From: an uncultured Phascolarctobacterium sp.
GTDB taxonomy: Bacteria; Bacillota; Negativicutes; Acidaminococcales; Acidaminococcaceae
DNA: 27,088 bases
Assembly (NCBI GenBank): GCA_900757795.1
Contig: CAAEPE010000019.1
Coordinates: 1-27,088, forward strand
Direction: 5' to 3'
The translations under genes were made by a program, and so were the position numbers. Shown here piece by piece: positions 16,257 to 24,541 of this stretch (position 1 is the stretch's first letter; each line of letters starts with the position of its first letter). The notes beneath the pieces are model-generated. The model did not search any database. It saw nothing but the letters and a program-made list of their open reading frames with translations, and was not told the DNA's origin.

Positions 16257-16552
16257 AAAAGCTCCTCCTTTAAAAATATTTCGGCCAATATATGGTTAAG
16301 CTTTACCTTTAACCAATATTTTCCGTTACCTATATACTAGCATAATCATTTTGAAGCTTTTGTGTCTGCCGCAACAGCAGCGGCATATATGTCAGAAAAT
16401 TGCATAAACTTTATTTACACAAATTCTTGTATTATTTTACAATTTTATTATTAAACTTTTTTAGCTTATTTTAATTTTTTAACCCCGCAAGCAGCAACAA
16501 ATTTCGGTAAGGGACACAACTCACTGGCAAAGTATATTTATAAATCACCAAT
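16257..16552 (-). promoter_or_regulatory. Regulatory region of transporter B
   Basis: No gene is seen in 16257-16611. The region is AT-rich and holds an inverted repeat GGTTAA-N9-TTAACC (16294-16299/16309-16314), flanked by further partial symmetry, and a TGCCGC-N7-GCGGCA hairpin (16367-16385). A TATATA -10 candidate (near 16332-16337) lacks a good -35, as expected for an activator-dependent promoter. The neighbouring Crp/Fnr-type regulator is a possible controller, which is inference. Confidence 0.4.
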
Positions 16553-16601
16553 AAAAAACTTGCCGCAAAACACCGTATTTAAACCGGCAGTTTTGCGGCA
16601 A
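16553..16601 (-). terminator. Terminator of the Crp/Fnr regulator gene
   Basis: TTGCCGCAAAAC (16560-16571) pairs with GTTTTGCGGCAA (16590-16601), a perfect 12-bp stem with an inner CCG/CGG. On the minus strand it is followed by a run of six T residues. It lies 11 bases after the stop codon. Confidence 0.92.
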
Positions 16602-16611
16602 GCAAATATCT

Positions 16612-17310
16612 CTATTTAATTTTTTCACCATGCTCATCAATAAAAAGCTCAAAGGTATTTTTTTCAAAGTCAATCAAACCATCGTCACGCATTCGCGTCA
16701 GCTCCCTAGTCAGCGCGCTGCGGTCGGCGTCAAGATAATTAGCCAAATCTGTGCGGTTAAAGGGAATAGTAAATTTTCTGCTGCCGCTGTAACGCGCTTC
16801 CTGCTCAAAATACGCTAATATTTTGCCGCGTAAGGTTTTTTTGCACAAAATCTCTGTTTTTTCAATCAGTCTAGTGTTATTATCTGCCAAAACCGAAACA
16901 ATATTGCACATCAACCGTCTGCTGGCTTCGCTGTTACTATTATCAGACAGCATACGCCCTAGGGGCAGCATCAGCACCTCGCTGTCGCTGGCGACAAAGT
17001 AGCTTACTACGCTGCGATCCCCCAACCTGCCCAAAAAATTTTCGGCAAATACGGAGCCTGCTCCCAAATTAGCGATAATGGATTTTTCTCCCCAAATATC
17101 CTCTTTAATCATCTGTACTGTTCCGTCCAACACTACGCACAAGCTTTCTACGCAGTCACCAGCCAGATAAATATAATCTGATTTAGGAAAATGCTTGATT
17201 AAGCCATGAAACTTTTGCAGAACCTCATTAATTTCGTCCCGCCCCAATCCATTAAATAAGGGATTTTCCCAATAATTGGTCGAATAAATTTTGGCTACCA
17301 TTGCCACCAT
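16612..17310 (-). CDS. Crp/Fnr family transcriptional regulator
   Basis: The 232-residue protein has an N-terminal cyclic-nucleotide-binding-like beta roll (about 20-140, with LAGDCVESLCVVLDGTVQM) and a C-terminal Crp-type winged helix. Its recognition region reads RTDLANYLDADRSALTRELTRM (in two parts, about 188-209). The N-terminal Cys cluster of FNR is absent, so oxygen sensing by an Fe-S cluster is unlikely, and the ligand is unknown. Three starts are possible (GTG 17313, ATG 17310, ATG 17301). I chose 17310 because AAAAGG lies 8 bases upstream. It is transcribed as a single gene just upstream of the two DASS permeases and may regulate them, by position only. Confidence 0.88.
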   Translation of the reverse strand: MVAMVAKIYSTNYWENPLFNGLGRDEINEVLQKFHGLIKHFPKSDYIYLAGDCVESLCVVLDGTVQMIKEDIWGEKSIIANLGAGSVFAENFLGRLGDRSVVSYFVASDSEVLMLPLGRMLSDNSNSEASRRLMCNIVSVLADNNTRLIEKTEILCKKTLRGKILAYFEQEARYSGSRKFTIPFNRTDLANYLDADRSALTRELTRMRDDGLIDFEKNTFELFIDEHGEKIK

Positions 17311-17338
17311 CACCTTTGCCTTTTCTTGATCTAATTTT

Positions 17339-17367
17339 ATTATGCCAAAAGGAAAGTTGACTGTAAA
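17339..17367 (-). promoter_or_regulatory. Promoter of the Crp/Fnr gene
   Basis: TTTACA (17362-17367), a 17-base spacer and CATAAT (17339-17344) match the consensus at five of six positions each. The start codon lies 29 bases further on. Confidence 0.7.
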
Positions 17368-17439
17368 CCTTTTGTAATTAAAATAAGTATTAAGTAAGTT
17401 TCTTCCGTTATCAATATGAAATTTTATCTATAAATAAAT

Positions 17440-17465
17440 TAATTATCGTTCAAGCACGATAATTA
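17440..17465. promoter_or_regulatory. 10-bp inverted repeat, possible operator
   Basis: TAATTATCGT-N6-ACGATAATTA is a perfect inverted repeat, 73 bases upstream of the -35 of the Crp/Fnr gene. The form (10 bp, 6-base spacer, AT-rich) suits a dimeric regulator site. No T-tract follows. Confidence 0.5.
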
Positions 17466-17519
17466 TGACTAGTAAATATTTTTATATTATCAATCTCATA
17501 ATTTTAAAAAGTATTATGT

Positions 17520-17695
17520 AAATAAAGAAAGCAGCACAGGCTTGAAAAATGTTGCTTTTGCAACGGCTGAAAGTATTTTTCTAGCATAAAATATAAATAA
17601 AGCAAAGGTAAGACATTTGCTTACAGCATTAGGCGTAAAGCCTACCTTTTACTAACAGGCGCATTAAGAGGAAGATGTGCCTGTTTTTTTATTTT
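17520..17695 (+). ncRNA. Candidate orphan structured RNA with its own terminator
   Basis: The plus strand carries a GTTGC-TTTT-GCAAC hairpin (17551-17564). It is followed by a compact possible three-way junction: AAAGG (17604-17608) with CCTTT (17645-17649), enclosing TAAG/CTTA (17609-17612/17620-17623) and TAGGC/GCCTA (17630-17634/17640-17644). A strong intrinsic terminator follows at once. No plus-strand gene lies downstream, so this is not an obvious leader. A weak TATTAT -10 candidate sits near 17512-17517. It matches no RNA family I recognise. The 5' end is a guess. Confidence 0.45.
17655..17695 (+). terminator. Intrinsic terminator of the candidate RNA
   Basis: ACAGGCGCA (17655-17663) pairs with TGTGCCTGT (17676-17684) through nine pairs including one G-T, around a 12-base purine-rich loop containing AGAGGAAGA. 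TTTTTTT then ATTTT follow on the plus strand. No T-tract is present on the minus side. Confidence 0.85.
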
Positions 17696-17702
17696 CAGCA
17701 AC

Positions 17703-17745
17703 AAAAAAGTCGACCTGTCAGGAATTTTTAGCCCTAACAGGTCGA
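17703..17745 (-). terminator. Terminator of the hrcA-grpE-dnaK-dnaJ operon
   Basis: TCGACCTGT (17710-17718) pairs with ACAGGTCGA (17737-17745), with an inner AGG/CCT. The minus strand continues with six T residues. It lies 16 bases after the dnaJ stop. The plus side also has seven T residues. Confidence 0.9.
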
Positions 17746-17760
17746 TTTTTTTCGTATTTT

Positions 17761-18912
17761 TTATTTAAAAAGATTTTTAATTTTATTGAGGAAGCTTTTT
17801 TCTTCCGGGTTGATATTATCTTTGCTAATGGCTTCAAAAGCGCGCAAAGCATCCTTTTGCTTATCGTTCAATTTGGTAGGAACCACTACCTTAATACGAA
17901 CAAGCTGGTCGCCGCGCATACCGCCACGCAGGCTGGGAATACCTTTGCCTTTTAAACGCAATACCTTGCCTGGCTGAGTACCTTCCGGAACCTTCATGGT
18001 CACTTGACCATCCAAGGTAGGAATTTTTACCTCGGCGCCCAAAGTTGCCTGTACAATGTTGATTGGCACTTCACAAATAACCGTTGTACCATCGCGGTCA
18101 AAGAATTTATGCTGCTTAACGTACAGATATACGTACAAATCGCCGCTGGGTCCGCCCTTAGCACCGGCTTCACCCTCGCCTGCTACGCGCAGTCTGGAAC
18201 CGTTATCAACGCCTGCGGGAACCTTCACTTTCAAATGCTTATTTTTCTTTTTAGTGCCTCTGCCGCGGCATTCTTTACAAGGCTCGGAAACAATTTTGCC
18301 CTCACCATGACATTTTGAACAAGGACGCTCGTTGACCATTTGGCCAAACATAGTGTTTTGTGTAAAGCGCACATAACCGCTGCCATGACATTCGGGACAG
18401 GTTTCTACTTTGGAACCAGGCTCTGCGCCGGTTCCGTGACAATGGTCGCAGGTTTCGTCACGATAAAGATTGATTTCTTTTTCTACGCCGAAAGCAGCTT
18501 CTTCAAAGCTAATTTCTAAATCGAAACGCAAATCTGAGCCGCGCTGCGGGCCAGCGTTGCTTGCACGCCCGCCGCGGCCGCCCTGACCGCCGAAAAACAT
18601 GTCAAAGATATCATCCATACCGCTGCCGCTGAAGCCGCCAAAGCCGCCGAAAGGATTGCCTCCGGCGCCGCCTCCCTGCTGCGCCTGTTCAAAAGCGTCG
18701 GGGCCGAGCTGGTCGTATTGGGAGCGTTTTGTTTCATCCGACAGTACGCTATAAGCTTCGTTGACCTCTTTAAATTTTTCTTCAGCTTCTGCATTGCCTT
18801 TGTTTCGGTCAGGATGATATTTAAGGGCCAGTTTACGGTATGCTTTTTTTAATTCGTCCGCAGTAGCAGTTTTTTGCACGCCAAGGACTTCATAGTAATC
18901 TCGTTTAGCCAT
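17761..18912 (-). CDS. dnaJ: Chaperone protein DnaJ
   Basis: DnaJ (Hsp40) delivers unfolded clients to DnaK and stimulates its ATPase. This 383-residue type I protein has a J domain with HPD (KYHPDRNKG), a Gly/Phe-rich linker (GGAGGNPFGGFGGF), a four-repeat CxxCxGxG zinc domain (CDHCHGTG, CPECHGSG, CSKCHGEG, CKECRGRG) and the C-terminal client-binding domains. ATG 18912 follows GGAGG by 8 bases. A TTG 15 bases further upstream would destroy the Shine-Dalgarno spacing and is not used. It is the last gene of the HrcA-controlled operon. Confidence 0.97.
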   Translation of the reverse strand: MAKRDYYEVLGVQKTATADELKKAYRKLALKYHPDRNKGNAEAEEKFKEVNEAYSVLSDETKRSQYDQLGPDAFEQAQQGGGAGGNPFGGFGGFSGSGMDDIFDMFFGGQGGRGGRASNAGPQRGSDLRFDLEISFEEAAFGVEKEINLYRDETCDHCHGTGAEPGSKVETCPECHGSGYVRFTQNTMFGQMVNERPCSKCHGEGKIVSEPCKECRGRGTKKKNKHLKVKVPAGVDNGSRLRVAGEGEAGAKGGPSGDLYVYLYVKQHKFFDRDGTTVICEVPINIVQATLGAEVKIPTLDGQVTMKVPEGTQPGKVLRLKGKGIPSLRGGMRGDQLVRIKVVVPTKLNDKQKDALRAFEAISKDNINPEEKSFLNKIKNLFK

Positions 18913-18938
18913 AATCTTGGCCTCCAATTATATTAAGT

Positions 18939-18972
18939 TAGTGCCCAAGAGCCATAAAGCAGTTGGGCACTA
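18939..18972. promoter_or_regulatory. Intercistronic hairpin between dnaK and dnaJ
   Basis: TAGTGCCCAA pairs with TTGGGCACTA, a perfect 10-bp stem with a 14-base loop. On the minus strand it is followed by ACTTAATATAA rather than a T-run. It is better read as an mRNA stability or processing element than as a terminator. Confidence 0.6.
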
Positions 18973-18990
18973 GTAAATTAAATTTAAAAA

Positions 18991-20829
18991 TTATTTTTTA
19001 TCATCGACAACTTCAGCGTCAACTACATCGTCGTCAGCTTTCTTAGCATCCTGCGCACCTTGAGCACCTTCTGCACCCTTTTGTGCTTCGGTTTCTTTGT
19101 AGAGTTCAGCGCTCAATTCGTACAGCGGTTTGGTCAAAGCTTCGGTATCGGCTTTAATCTTATCAAGATCGTCGCCTTTAACGGATTCTTTCAGAGTGTC
19201 AACTGCTGCTTTAACCTTGGCAATCATATCGTCCTTGCCTTTGCCTTCCATGTCCTTCATGGTTTTTTCAGCTTGGTAGATGAGATTGTCGGCCTGGTTT
19301 TTAACTTCAACGCCTTCTTTGCGTTTTTTATCTGCTTCAGCGTTGGCTTCTGCTTCCTTAACCATTCTGTCTACTTCGTCCTTATCCAAGGTGCCGGAAG
19401 AAGTAATGGTAATTTTTTGTTCTTTACCGGTGCCCAAATCTTTAGCGCTTACGTTTACGATACCGTTGGCATCAATATCGAAAGCAACCTCAATTTTAGG
19501 AATTCCGCGCGGAGCAGCCGGAATGCCGGACAGCTCAAAACGGCCAAGAGTTTTGTTATCGGCAGCCATTTCGCGTTCACCTTGCAGAACGTGGATATCA
19601 ACAGAAGGTTGATTATCCGCAGCAGTAGAGAACACTTGCTTTTTAGAAGTAGGAATCGTAGTGTTGCGGTCAATAATTTTGGTGAATACGCCGCCCAAGG
19701 TTTCAATACCCAAGGACAACGGAGTTACGTCCAAGAGCAGTACGCTGCCAGTGCCTTCTTCACCGGAGAGAACGCCGGCTTGAATAGCAGCGCCAACTGC
19801 TACGCATTCGTCAGGATTTACGCCTTTATAGGGCTCTTTGCCCATGAATTTTTTAATAGCAGCTTGTACGGCAGGAATACGGGAAGAACCGCCAACCATA
19901 ACAATCTTGCTGATTTCACCGGCAGAAAGGCCGGCATCGCTCATAGCCTGACGAACAGGACCCATGGTGCGTTCTACCAAATCAGCAGTCATAGCTTCAA
20001 ATTTAGCGCGGGTCAAATCCATATCCAAGTGTTTCGGGCCGTCAGCGCCTGCGGTAATAAAGGGCAGATTGATGTTGGTGCTCATTACGCCGGACAGCTC
20101 GATTTTTGCTTTTTCGGCAGCTTCACGCAGACGCTGCATAGCCATGCGGTCGCTGGACAAATCAATACCTTCAGCTTTTTTAAATTCGTCAACCATCCAG
20201 TCCATGATTTTCTTATCAAAATCATCGCCGCCCAGATGAGTATCGCCGTTGGTTGCTTTAACTTCAAATACGCCGTCGCCTACATCCAAAATGGATACAT
20301 CGAAGGTGCCGCCGCCCAAGTCATAAACCATAATGGTGTGGTCATCAGTTTTATCGATACCGTAAGCTAAAGAAGCAGCGGTAGGCTCGTTGATAATACG
20401 CAGAACTTCCAGGCCGGCAATTTTACCTGCGTCCTTAGTTGCCTGACGTTGGCTGTCGTTGAAGTATGCCGGAACGGTAATAACTGCTTGAGTTACTTTT
20501 TCGCCCAAATAAGCTTCAGCGTCAGCTTTCAGCTTTTGCAAAATCATAGCGGAAATTTCTTCCGGAGAATATTTTTTATCGTCAATGGTTACGCGATAGC
20601 TGCCTTCACCCATGTGACGTTTAATGGAGCTAATGGTTCTGTCAGGATTAGAAACAGCCTGACGTTTTGCCAGCTGACCAACCAAACGCTCGCCATTTTT
20701 AGCAAAGCCAACTACGGACGGAGTCAGACGAGAACCTTCTTGGTTAGTAATAACAGTCGGTTCGCCGCCTTCCATAACAGCAACAACAGAGTTAGTAGTA
20801 CCTAAGTCAATACCAATTACTTTAGACAT
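18991..20829 (-). CDS. dnaK: Chaperone protein DnaK (Hsp70)
   Basis: The 612-residue Hsp70 has the nucleotide-binding domain signatures IGIDLGTTNS (5-14), YDLGGGTFDVSI and VMVGGSSRIPAV. It also has the interdomain linker around VLLLDVTPLSLGIETLGG, the beta-sandwich client site and an alpha-helical lid. The C-terminus VVDAEVVDDKK is the usual acidic tail. It folds nascent and stress-damaged proteins with DnaJ and GrpE. ATG 20829 follows AGGAGG. The 178-base gap to grpE is unusually long within this operon. It contains an AATACT/AGTATT hairpin (20880-20897) and AT-rich DNA, and no clear promoter. Confidence 0.98.
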   Translation of the reverse strand: MSKVIGIDLGTTNSVVAVMEGGEPTVITNQEGSRLTPSVVGFAKNGERLVGQLAKRQAVSNPDRTISSIKRHMGEGSYRVTIDDKKYSPEEISAMILQKLKADAEAYLGEKVTQAVITVPAYFNDSQRQATKDAGKIAGLEVLRIINEPTAASLAYGIDKTDDHTIMVYDLGGGTFDVSILDVGDGVFEVKATNGDTHLGGDDFDKKIMDWMVDEFKKAEGIDLSSDRMAMQRLREAAEKAKIELSGVMSTNINLPFITAGADGPKHLDMDLTRAKFEAMTADLVERTMGPVRQAMSDAGLSAGEISKIVMVGGSSRIPAVQAAIKKFMGKEPYKGVNPDECVAVGAAIQAGVLSGEEGTGSVLLLDVTPLSLGIETLGGVFTKIIDRNTTIPTSKKQVFSTAADNQPSVDIHVLQGEREMAADNKTLGRFELSGIPAAPRGIPKIEVAFDIDANGIVNVSAKDLGTGKEQKITITSSGTLDKDEVDRMVKEAEANAEADKKRKEGVEVKNQADNLIYQAEKTMKDMEGKGKDDMIAKVKAAVDTLKESVKGDDLDKIKADTEALTKPLYELSAELYKETEAQKGAEGAQGAQDAKKADDDVVDAEVVDDKK

Positions 20830-21007
20830 TTTTGATTTCCTCCTATATCGATTGATTATAAAGCGTCATCTACTTCGCAAATACTGCTCGGAGTATTAGT
20901 TATACGCCGTCGTTGCCTTTGCTCGTATCTAACACTTTCTCATCAATCTTGTTCGCAAATTAAAATTAAATTTATTTTTTATATTTTCAAGAGCTTGAGC
21001 AACTTTC

Positions 21008-21598
21008 TTATTCGTTGCTGTTCACTCTAACCTTACTGTGACGAATTACTCTATCGCCTAATTTATAGCCCTTTTCCAAAACTAAATCAATGATTTCATC
21101 ACCAATTTCGGGATTATGTCCGCGCATTACGGCTTCGTGAAGCTGCGGGTCAAATTTTTGATCCTGCGCCGGAATCTCCTCTACCTTTAAAGCTGTAAAG
21201 GTATCCTCAAACTGACGGCGGATTTTCTGCATACCGACAATAACGCCTTCCATATCAGTTGCTTTGGCTGCGCTGGCTTCGGCACGTTCAAAATTATCCA
21301 GTACCTTCAAAAATTTACCAACTACACTACAAGTTACAAAGCCGGAAAGCTGTTCCTTTTCCATATTTGTACGGCGGCGGAAGTTTTCAAAATCAGCCTG
21401 CAAACGCAGCAGACGGTTTGTCAGCTCGTCAATTTTTGCATCCCGCATGTCAGGCTCCGCTTCCTTAACTGCTTCTTCGGCAGCTTCGGAATTTGCTTCA
21501 GCAGCTTGCGCTTCTTCAGCTTCCTGTTTAACTTCGCAATTTTCAGCAGCTTGCGCTTCTTCCTGCTGCATAGTTTCCTTTACATCATTTTCCTGCAA
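21008..21598 (-). CDS. grpE: Nucleotide exchange factor GrpE
   Basis: GrpE releases ADP from DnaK. The 196-residue protein opens with about 50 acidic, Glu/Ala-rich residues, followed by a long coiled-coil helix (IDELTNRLLRLQADFENFRRR) read in two parts, and ends in the C-terminal beta domain (PEIGDEIIDLVLEKGYKLGDRVIRHSKV, also in parts). AAGGAGG precedes ATG 21598. It lies 18 bases after hrcA. A short palindrome, TCAAGAGCTTGA, follows the stop. Confidence 0.95.
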   Translation of the reverse strand: MQENDVKETMQQEEAQAAENCEVKQEAEEAQAAEANSEAAEEAVKEAEPDMRDAKIDELTNRLLRLQADFENFRRRTNMEKEQLSGFVTCSVVGKFLKVLDNFERAEASAAKATDMEGVIVGMQKIRRQFEDTFTALKVEEIPAQDQKFDPQLHEAVMRGHNPEIGDEIIDLVLEKGYKLGDRVIRHSKVRVNSNE

Positions 21599-21616
21599 AG
21601 CGCTTCCTCCTTTTGT

Positions 21617-22651
21617 TTACTTATTATCATTTTCATGCTCAAACATGGTTTGCAAATATTTATGCAGATAATCCATAACGGAAATTACCTTGCCATACTC
21701 CATTCTCGTTGGCCCTAAAACTGCCATCGTTCCCACAATCTGTCCGTTTAAACGGTAGGTTGCCTGGACCATACTGCAATCCTGAATGCCGGAGAATTTA
21801 TTTTCACTGCCAATAGTTATTTTAAGACCACTGTCCTCGCCGGATTTGAGTAAATCGCGCACTACGCGCTCCTCCTCTAAAATCCCCAGCAGGCTGCGCA
21901 CTCGTTCTACATCGCGGAACTCCGGCTGATTTAAAAGCTGCTTAGTACCGCCTAAAAATACTTTTTGCTCCATGTGCTTGTTGCGTAAGCGTCTTATGGA
22001 CTGCACTAAGGAAGTGAAAAGAATTTTATCCTCGGCAATATTGCTGTGAACAGCCTGCAGCAAATCCTCGCCAATAGAGGAAAGCTCTCTGCCCTCTAAA
22101 AGACGGCTGACCTTGCCAGCCAAATAATCAAGCTCCTCCATGCGCATACCTAAAGGAATTTCTACAACGCAGTTGTCTACATTACCGTCATCTGTGATAA
22201 TACACAAAATAGCATGGCGCTCGTCCAGCGGCAGAAACTTCATATAGCAAAAGCGTGCGTCGGCGTCGCGATTGGCCAAAACCAAAGAAACATTCTGCGT
22301 CATACGCGAAAGAATTTTAGCTGTAGATTGAAAAATTTCATCCAAGCTTCTGCGTCTTTCGTTAAACCAGCCATTGATTAAGGCTCTTTCATTATCCGTC
22401 AAACTTCCCGGCTCAATCAGCGAATCTACATACAAACGATAAGCCTGCGCCGACGGAATACGTCCTGCAGAAGTATGCGGCTGCTCCAAATAACCTAACA
22501 GTTCCAAATCGCTCATCTCATTGCGAATGGTCGCCGGACTAATGCCCAAATCATATTTGCGGGCTATGGTTCTAGAACCGACAGGTTCAGCAGTTGAAAT
22601 ATAATCCTCAATTATGAGTTGGAGAATTTTTTTCTTTCTATCGTTTAGCAT
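21617..22651 (-). CDS. hrcA: Heat-shock repressor HrcA
   Basis: HrcA binds CIRCE and represses class I heat-shock genes; its activity depends on GroEL in well-studied Gram-positive bacteria. The 344-residue protein shows the N-terminal winged helix (RKKILQLIIEDYI, then SPATIRNEMSDLE) and the HTSAGRIPSAQAYRLYVD segment typical of the family, then the GAF-like dimerisation domain. ATG 22651 follows GAGGTGG. It is the first gene of the operon it represses, so it controls itself. Confidence 0.96.
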   Translation of the reverse strand: MLNDRKKKILQLIIEDYISTAEPVGSRTIARKYDLGISPATIRNEMSDLELLGYLEQPHTSAGRIPSAQAYRLYVDSLIEPGSLTDNERALINGWFNERRRSLDEIFQSTAKILSRMTQNVSLVLANRDADARFCYMKFLPLDERHAILCIITDDGNVDNCVVEIPLGMRMEELDYLAGKVSRLLEGRELSSIGEDLLQAVHSNIAEDKILFTSLVQSIRRLRNKHMEQKVFLGGTKQLLNQPEFRDVERVRSLLGILEEERVVRDLLKSGEDSGLKITIGSENKFSGIQDCSMVQATYRLNGQIVGTMAVLGPTRMEYGKVISVMDYLHKYLQTMFEHENDNK

Positions 22652-22671
22652 ATTCCCACCTCATTTAGTTG

Positions 22672-22698
22672 TTAGCACTCGTTTTATTAGAGTGCTAA
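22672..22698. promoter_or_regulatory. CIRCE operator
   Basis: TTAGCACTC-N9-GAGTGCTAA is a perfect CIRCE element, placed just downstream of the hrcA promoter and 21 bases before the start codon. It is the HrcA binding site. Confidence 0.98.
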
Positions 22699-22710
22699 CA
22701 CCTTGGTATA

Positions 22711-22739
22711 AGAATAGCACTACCTAAATTGATTGTCAA
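22711..22739 (-). promoter_or_regulatory. hrcA operon promoter
   Basis: TTGACA (22734-22739), a 17-base spacer and TATTCT (22711-22716). Transcription should start close to or just before CIRCE, so bound HrcA would block initiation. Confidence 0.88.
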
Positions 22740-22757
22740 CTAATTTTTTGTAAAATA

Positions 22758-23951
22758 TTATTCTGTCACAAAGATTTCAAAGACTTGGTTGCCCACAGCC
22801 ATTCCTTGCTCCGTCAAACGCAGCCTTTGCTGCTGCGTTTCATAAATAACTAAATCTTTTTCAATAAAAGGCTGCAAGTCTCGTGCAAATTTCTGCCACA
22901 CATCCACGGCAAACCGTTCCTCTGCTTCCGCCAAATTTACGCCGCAGGCTTGGCGCAAGCCCATAAACATAAATTCTTCCAGCTGTATATTTTTGCTTAA
23001 CGCTTCTATATTATATAAAGAGCTGCGCTGCCAATTGGCTGCCTGCAAGTTCGCAGCTGCGTCAATATATTCCCGCACGCCGCTGACAGCAGTACGGCGG
23101 CAGCTGCCATCAAAACCACAGGCCGCAGCGCCAAAACCTAAATAGGGCTCGTAGCGCCAATACACAGTATTGTGACTGGAAAATTGCTTGTTCTTGGCGT
23201 AATTAGAAATTTCATAACGCTCAAAGCCTTGTTTTTTTAAAACTGACTGCACCAGCTCGTACATATCCTCCGTCGCATTTTCTTCCGGCAGCGAAATTTT
23301 GCCAGCCTCAACCAAAGCTGCTAAAGGTGTGCCTTCCTCTAAAATCAAGCCGTAAACAGAAATATGCTCAATGCCCGTATCCGTAAGCCGAAGCAACGTG
23401 TTTTGCAGACTGCCTAAAGTTTGCAGCGGCAGCCCATAAATTAAATCACAGCTAATGCGTGCAAAACCGGCAGTCTTTGCCAGCGCCACCGCCTCCAGCG
23501 CCTGCTGCTCATTATGAATACGCCCGATTGCGCGCAACTCTTTATTGTTAAGACTTTGCACGCCAAAGCTAATTCTGTCAAAGCCTAAAGCTTTTAACGC
23601 CTGTAATTTTGCTAAATCAACTGTGCCGGGATTTACTTCAATAGTAGCTTCTAAAGGCTGCTGCCAAAAATTATATTTTTTTAAAGCATTTACAATTTGC
23701 GCAATACAAGCCGTAGGCAAAACGCTGGGCGTGCCGCCTCCAAAATAAATGGTCGCCTGGCTGTTAACCTTGTGCGCTTCATCCTTACGCGCAGCGATTT
23801 CACAGCATAGAGAATTGGTATACGCCGCCATAGTGTCCGCGCCGAAACCGGCGTAGGACGCAAAATCACAGTACAAGCATTTTTGCCGACAAAAGGGTAT
23901 GTGAACATAAATAGCCTGATATTGCTCGTAGGCTTTTTTAGCTAACTGCAT
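22758..23951 (-). CDS. hemW: HemW-like radical SAM protein
   Basis: The 397-residue protein belongs to the HemN/HemW radical SAM family, with the cluster motif C21-C25-C28 in PFCRQKCLYCDF and GGGTPSVLP after it. Its position directly upstream of hrcA is the usual place of hemW in Firmicutes. HemW proteins are heme-binding and are thought to act as heme chaperones, whereas HemN is the oxygen-independent coproporphyrinogen III dehydrogenase. Sequence and context favour HemW. ATG 23951 follows GAGGAAA. The stop lies 19 bases before the hrcA -35. It is probably co-transcribed with the methyltransferase gene, 30 bases upstream. Confidence 0.88.
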   Translation of the reverse strand: MQLAKKAYEQYQAIYVHIPFCRQKCLYCDFASYAGFGADTMAAYTNSLCCEIAARKDEAHKVNSQATIYFGGGTPSVLPTACIAQIVNALKKYNFWQQPLEATIEVNPGTVDLAKLQALKALGFDRISFGVQSLNNKELRAIGRIHNEQQALEAVALAKTAGFARISCDLIYGLPLQTLGSLQNTLLRLTDTGIEHISVYGLILEEGTPLAALVEAGKISLPEENATEDMYELVQSVLKKQGFERYEISNYAKNKQFSSHNTVYWRYEPYLGFGAAACGFDGSCRRTAVSGVREYIDAAANLQAANWQRSSLYNIEALSKNIQLEEFMFMGLRQACGVNLAEAEERFAVDVWQKFARDLQPFIEKDLVIYETQQQRLRLTEQGMAVGNQVFEIFVTE

Positions 23952-23981
23952 AAAAATTTCCTCTTGGTAATTATTTTGCGC

Positions 23982-24515
23982 TTACAGCGCCGTGCCTTTC
24001 TTGGGAACAAACAGCTTTTCCATGTTGACCTTTTCCAATTGCAGCAATGCCAATTTTCTTTGGATACCACCGCTATAACCGGTCAGACTGCCGCTGGTGC
24101 CAACAACTCTGTGACAGGGAATAATCAGCGAAATAGGATTATAGCCTACTGCTCCGCCCACTGCCTGCGCCGACATTTTGGATATTCCCCGCTTTTTGGC
24201 AAGCTCCTTGGCAATTTCGCCGTAAGTCATAGTTGTACCATAAGGAATCCCCATGAGTATTTGCAAAACCTCCGTGCGAAACGGCGAACAGTCAAGGGCT
24301 AAAGCAGGAGTAAAATCGGGCTTGCGGCCTGCAAAATAATCGTCCAGCCATTTCTTCGTCTCAACAAAAATTGGCAGCTCCTGTTCCTGACATTCTGGCA
24401 GCAAAATGCTGCGGTCATATTTTTGTCCGTCAAACCAAAGTCCGATAATTGCCTTGCCGTCTGACGCCAGCGTTATCTCTCCCAAAGGAGAGGTGTAATG
24501 GGTCATATACTGCAT
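23982..24515 (-). CDS. ogt: Methylated-DNA--protein-cysteine methyltransferase
   Basis: This 177-residue suicide repair protein moves alkyl groups from O6-alkylguanine (and less often O4-alkylthymine) to its own cysteine. The active site IIPCHRVVG places the acceptor at C134. The upstream helix-turn-helix (YGEIAKELAKK) and the GGIQRKLALL segment fit the Ogt/MGMT family. There is no Ada-type regulatory domain. AGGGAGG precedes ATG 24515. It follows the glmS terminator by only about 26 bases, so its promoter is not evident and readthrough may feed it. Confidence 0.93.
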   Translation of the reverse strand: MQYMTHYTSPLGEITLASDGKAIIGLWFDGQKYDRSILLPECQEQELPIFVETKKWLDDYFAGRKPDFTPALALDCSPFRTEVLQILMGIPYGTTMTYGEIAKELAKKRGISKMSAQAVGGAVGYNPISLIIPCHRVVGTSGSLTGYSGGIQRKLALLQLEKVNMEKLFVPKKGTAL

Positions 24516-24541
24516 AGCTTTTCCTCCCTTATCTTTTTAAA

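Noticed and set aside
17520..17695. c-di-GMP riboswitch, 6S RNA or other known family for the orphan RNA
   Set aside because: CACAGG resembles part of the c-di-GMP-I motif, but the GCAAA and tetraloop parts are missing; 6S closing stem and bubble are not seen either.
18913..18927. TTG start adding five residues to DnaJ
   Set aside because: It lies upstream of or inside the Shine-Dalgarno used for MAKRDYYEVL.
19060..20370. 436-codon open frame antisense to dnaK
   Set aside because: Composition is that of a shadow of dnaK codons (Phe/Asn-rich), with no ribosome site or promoter.
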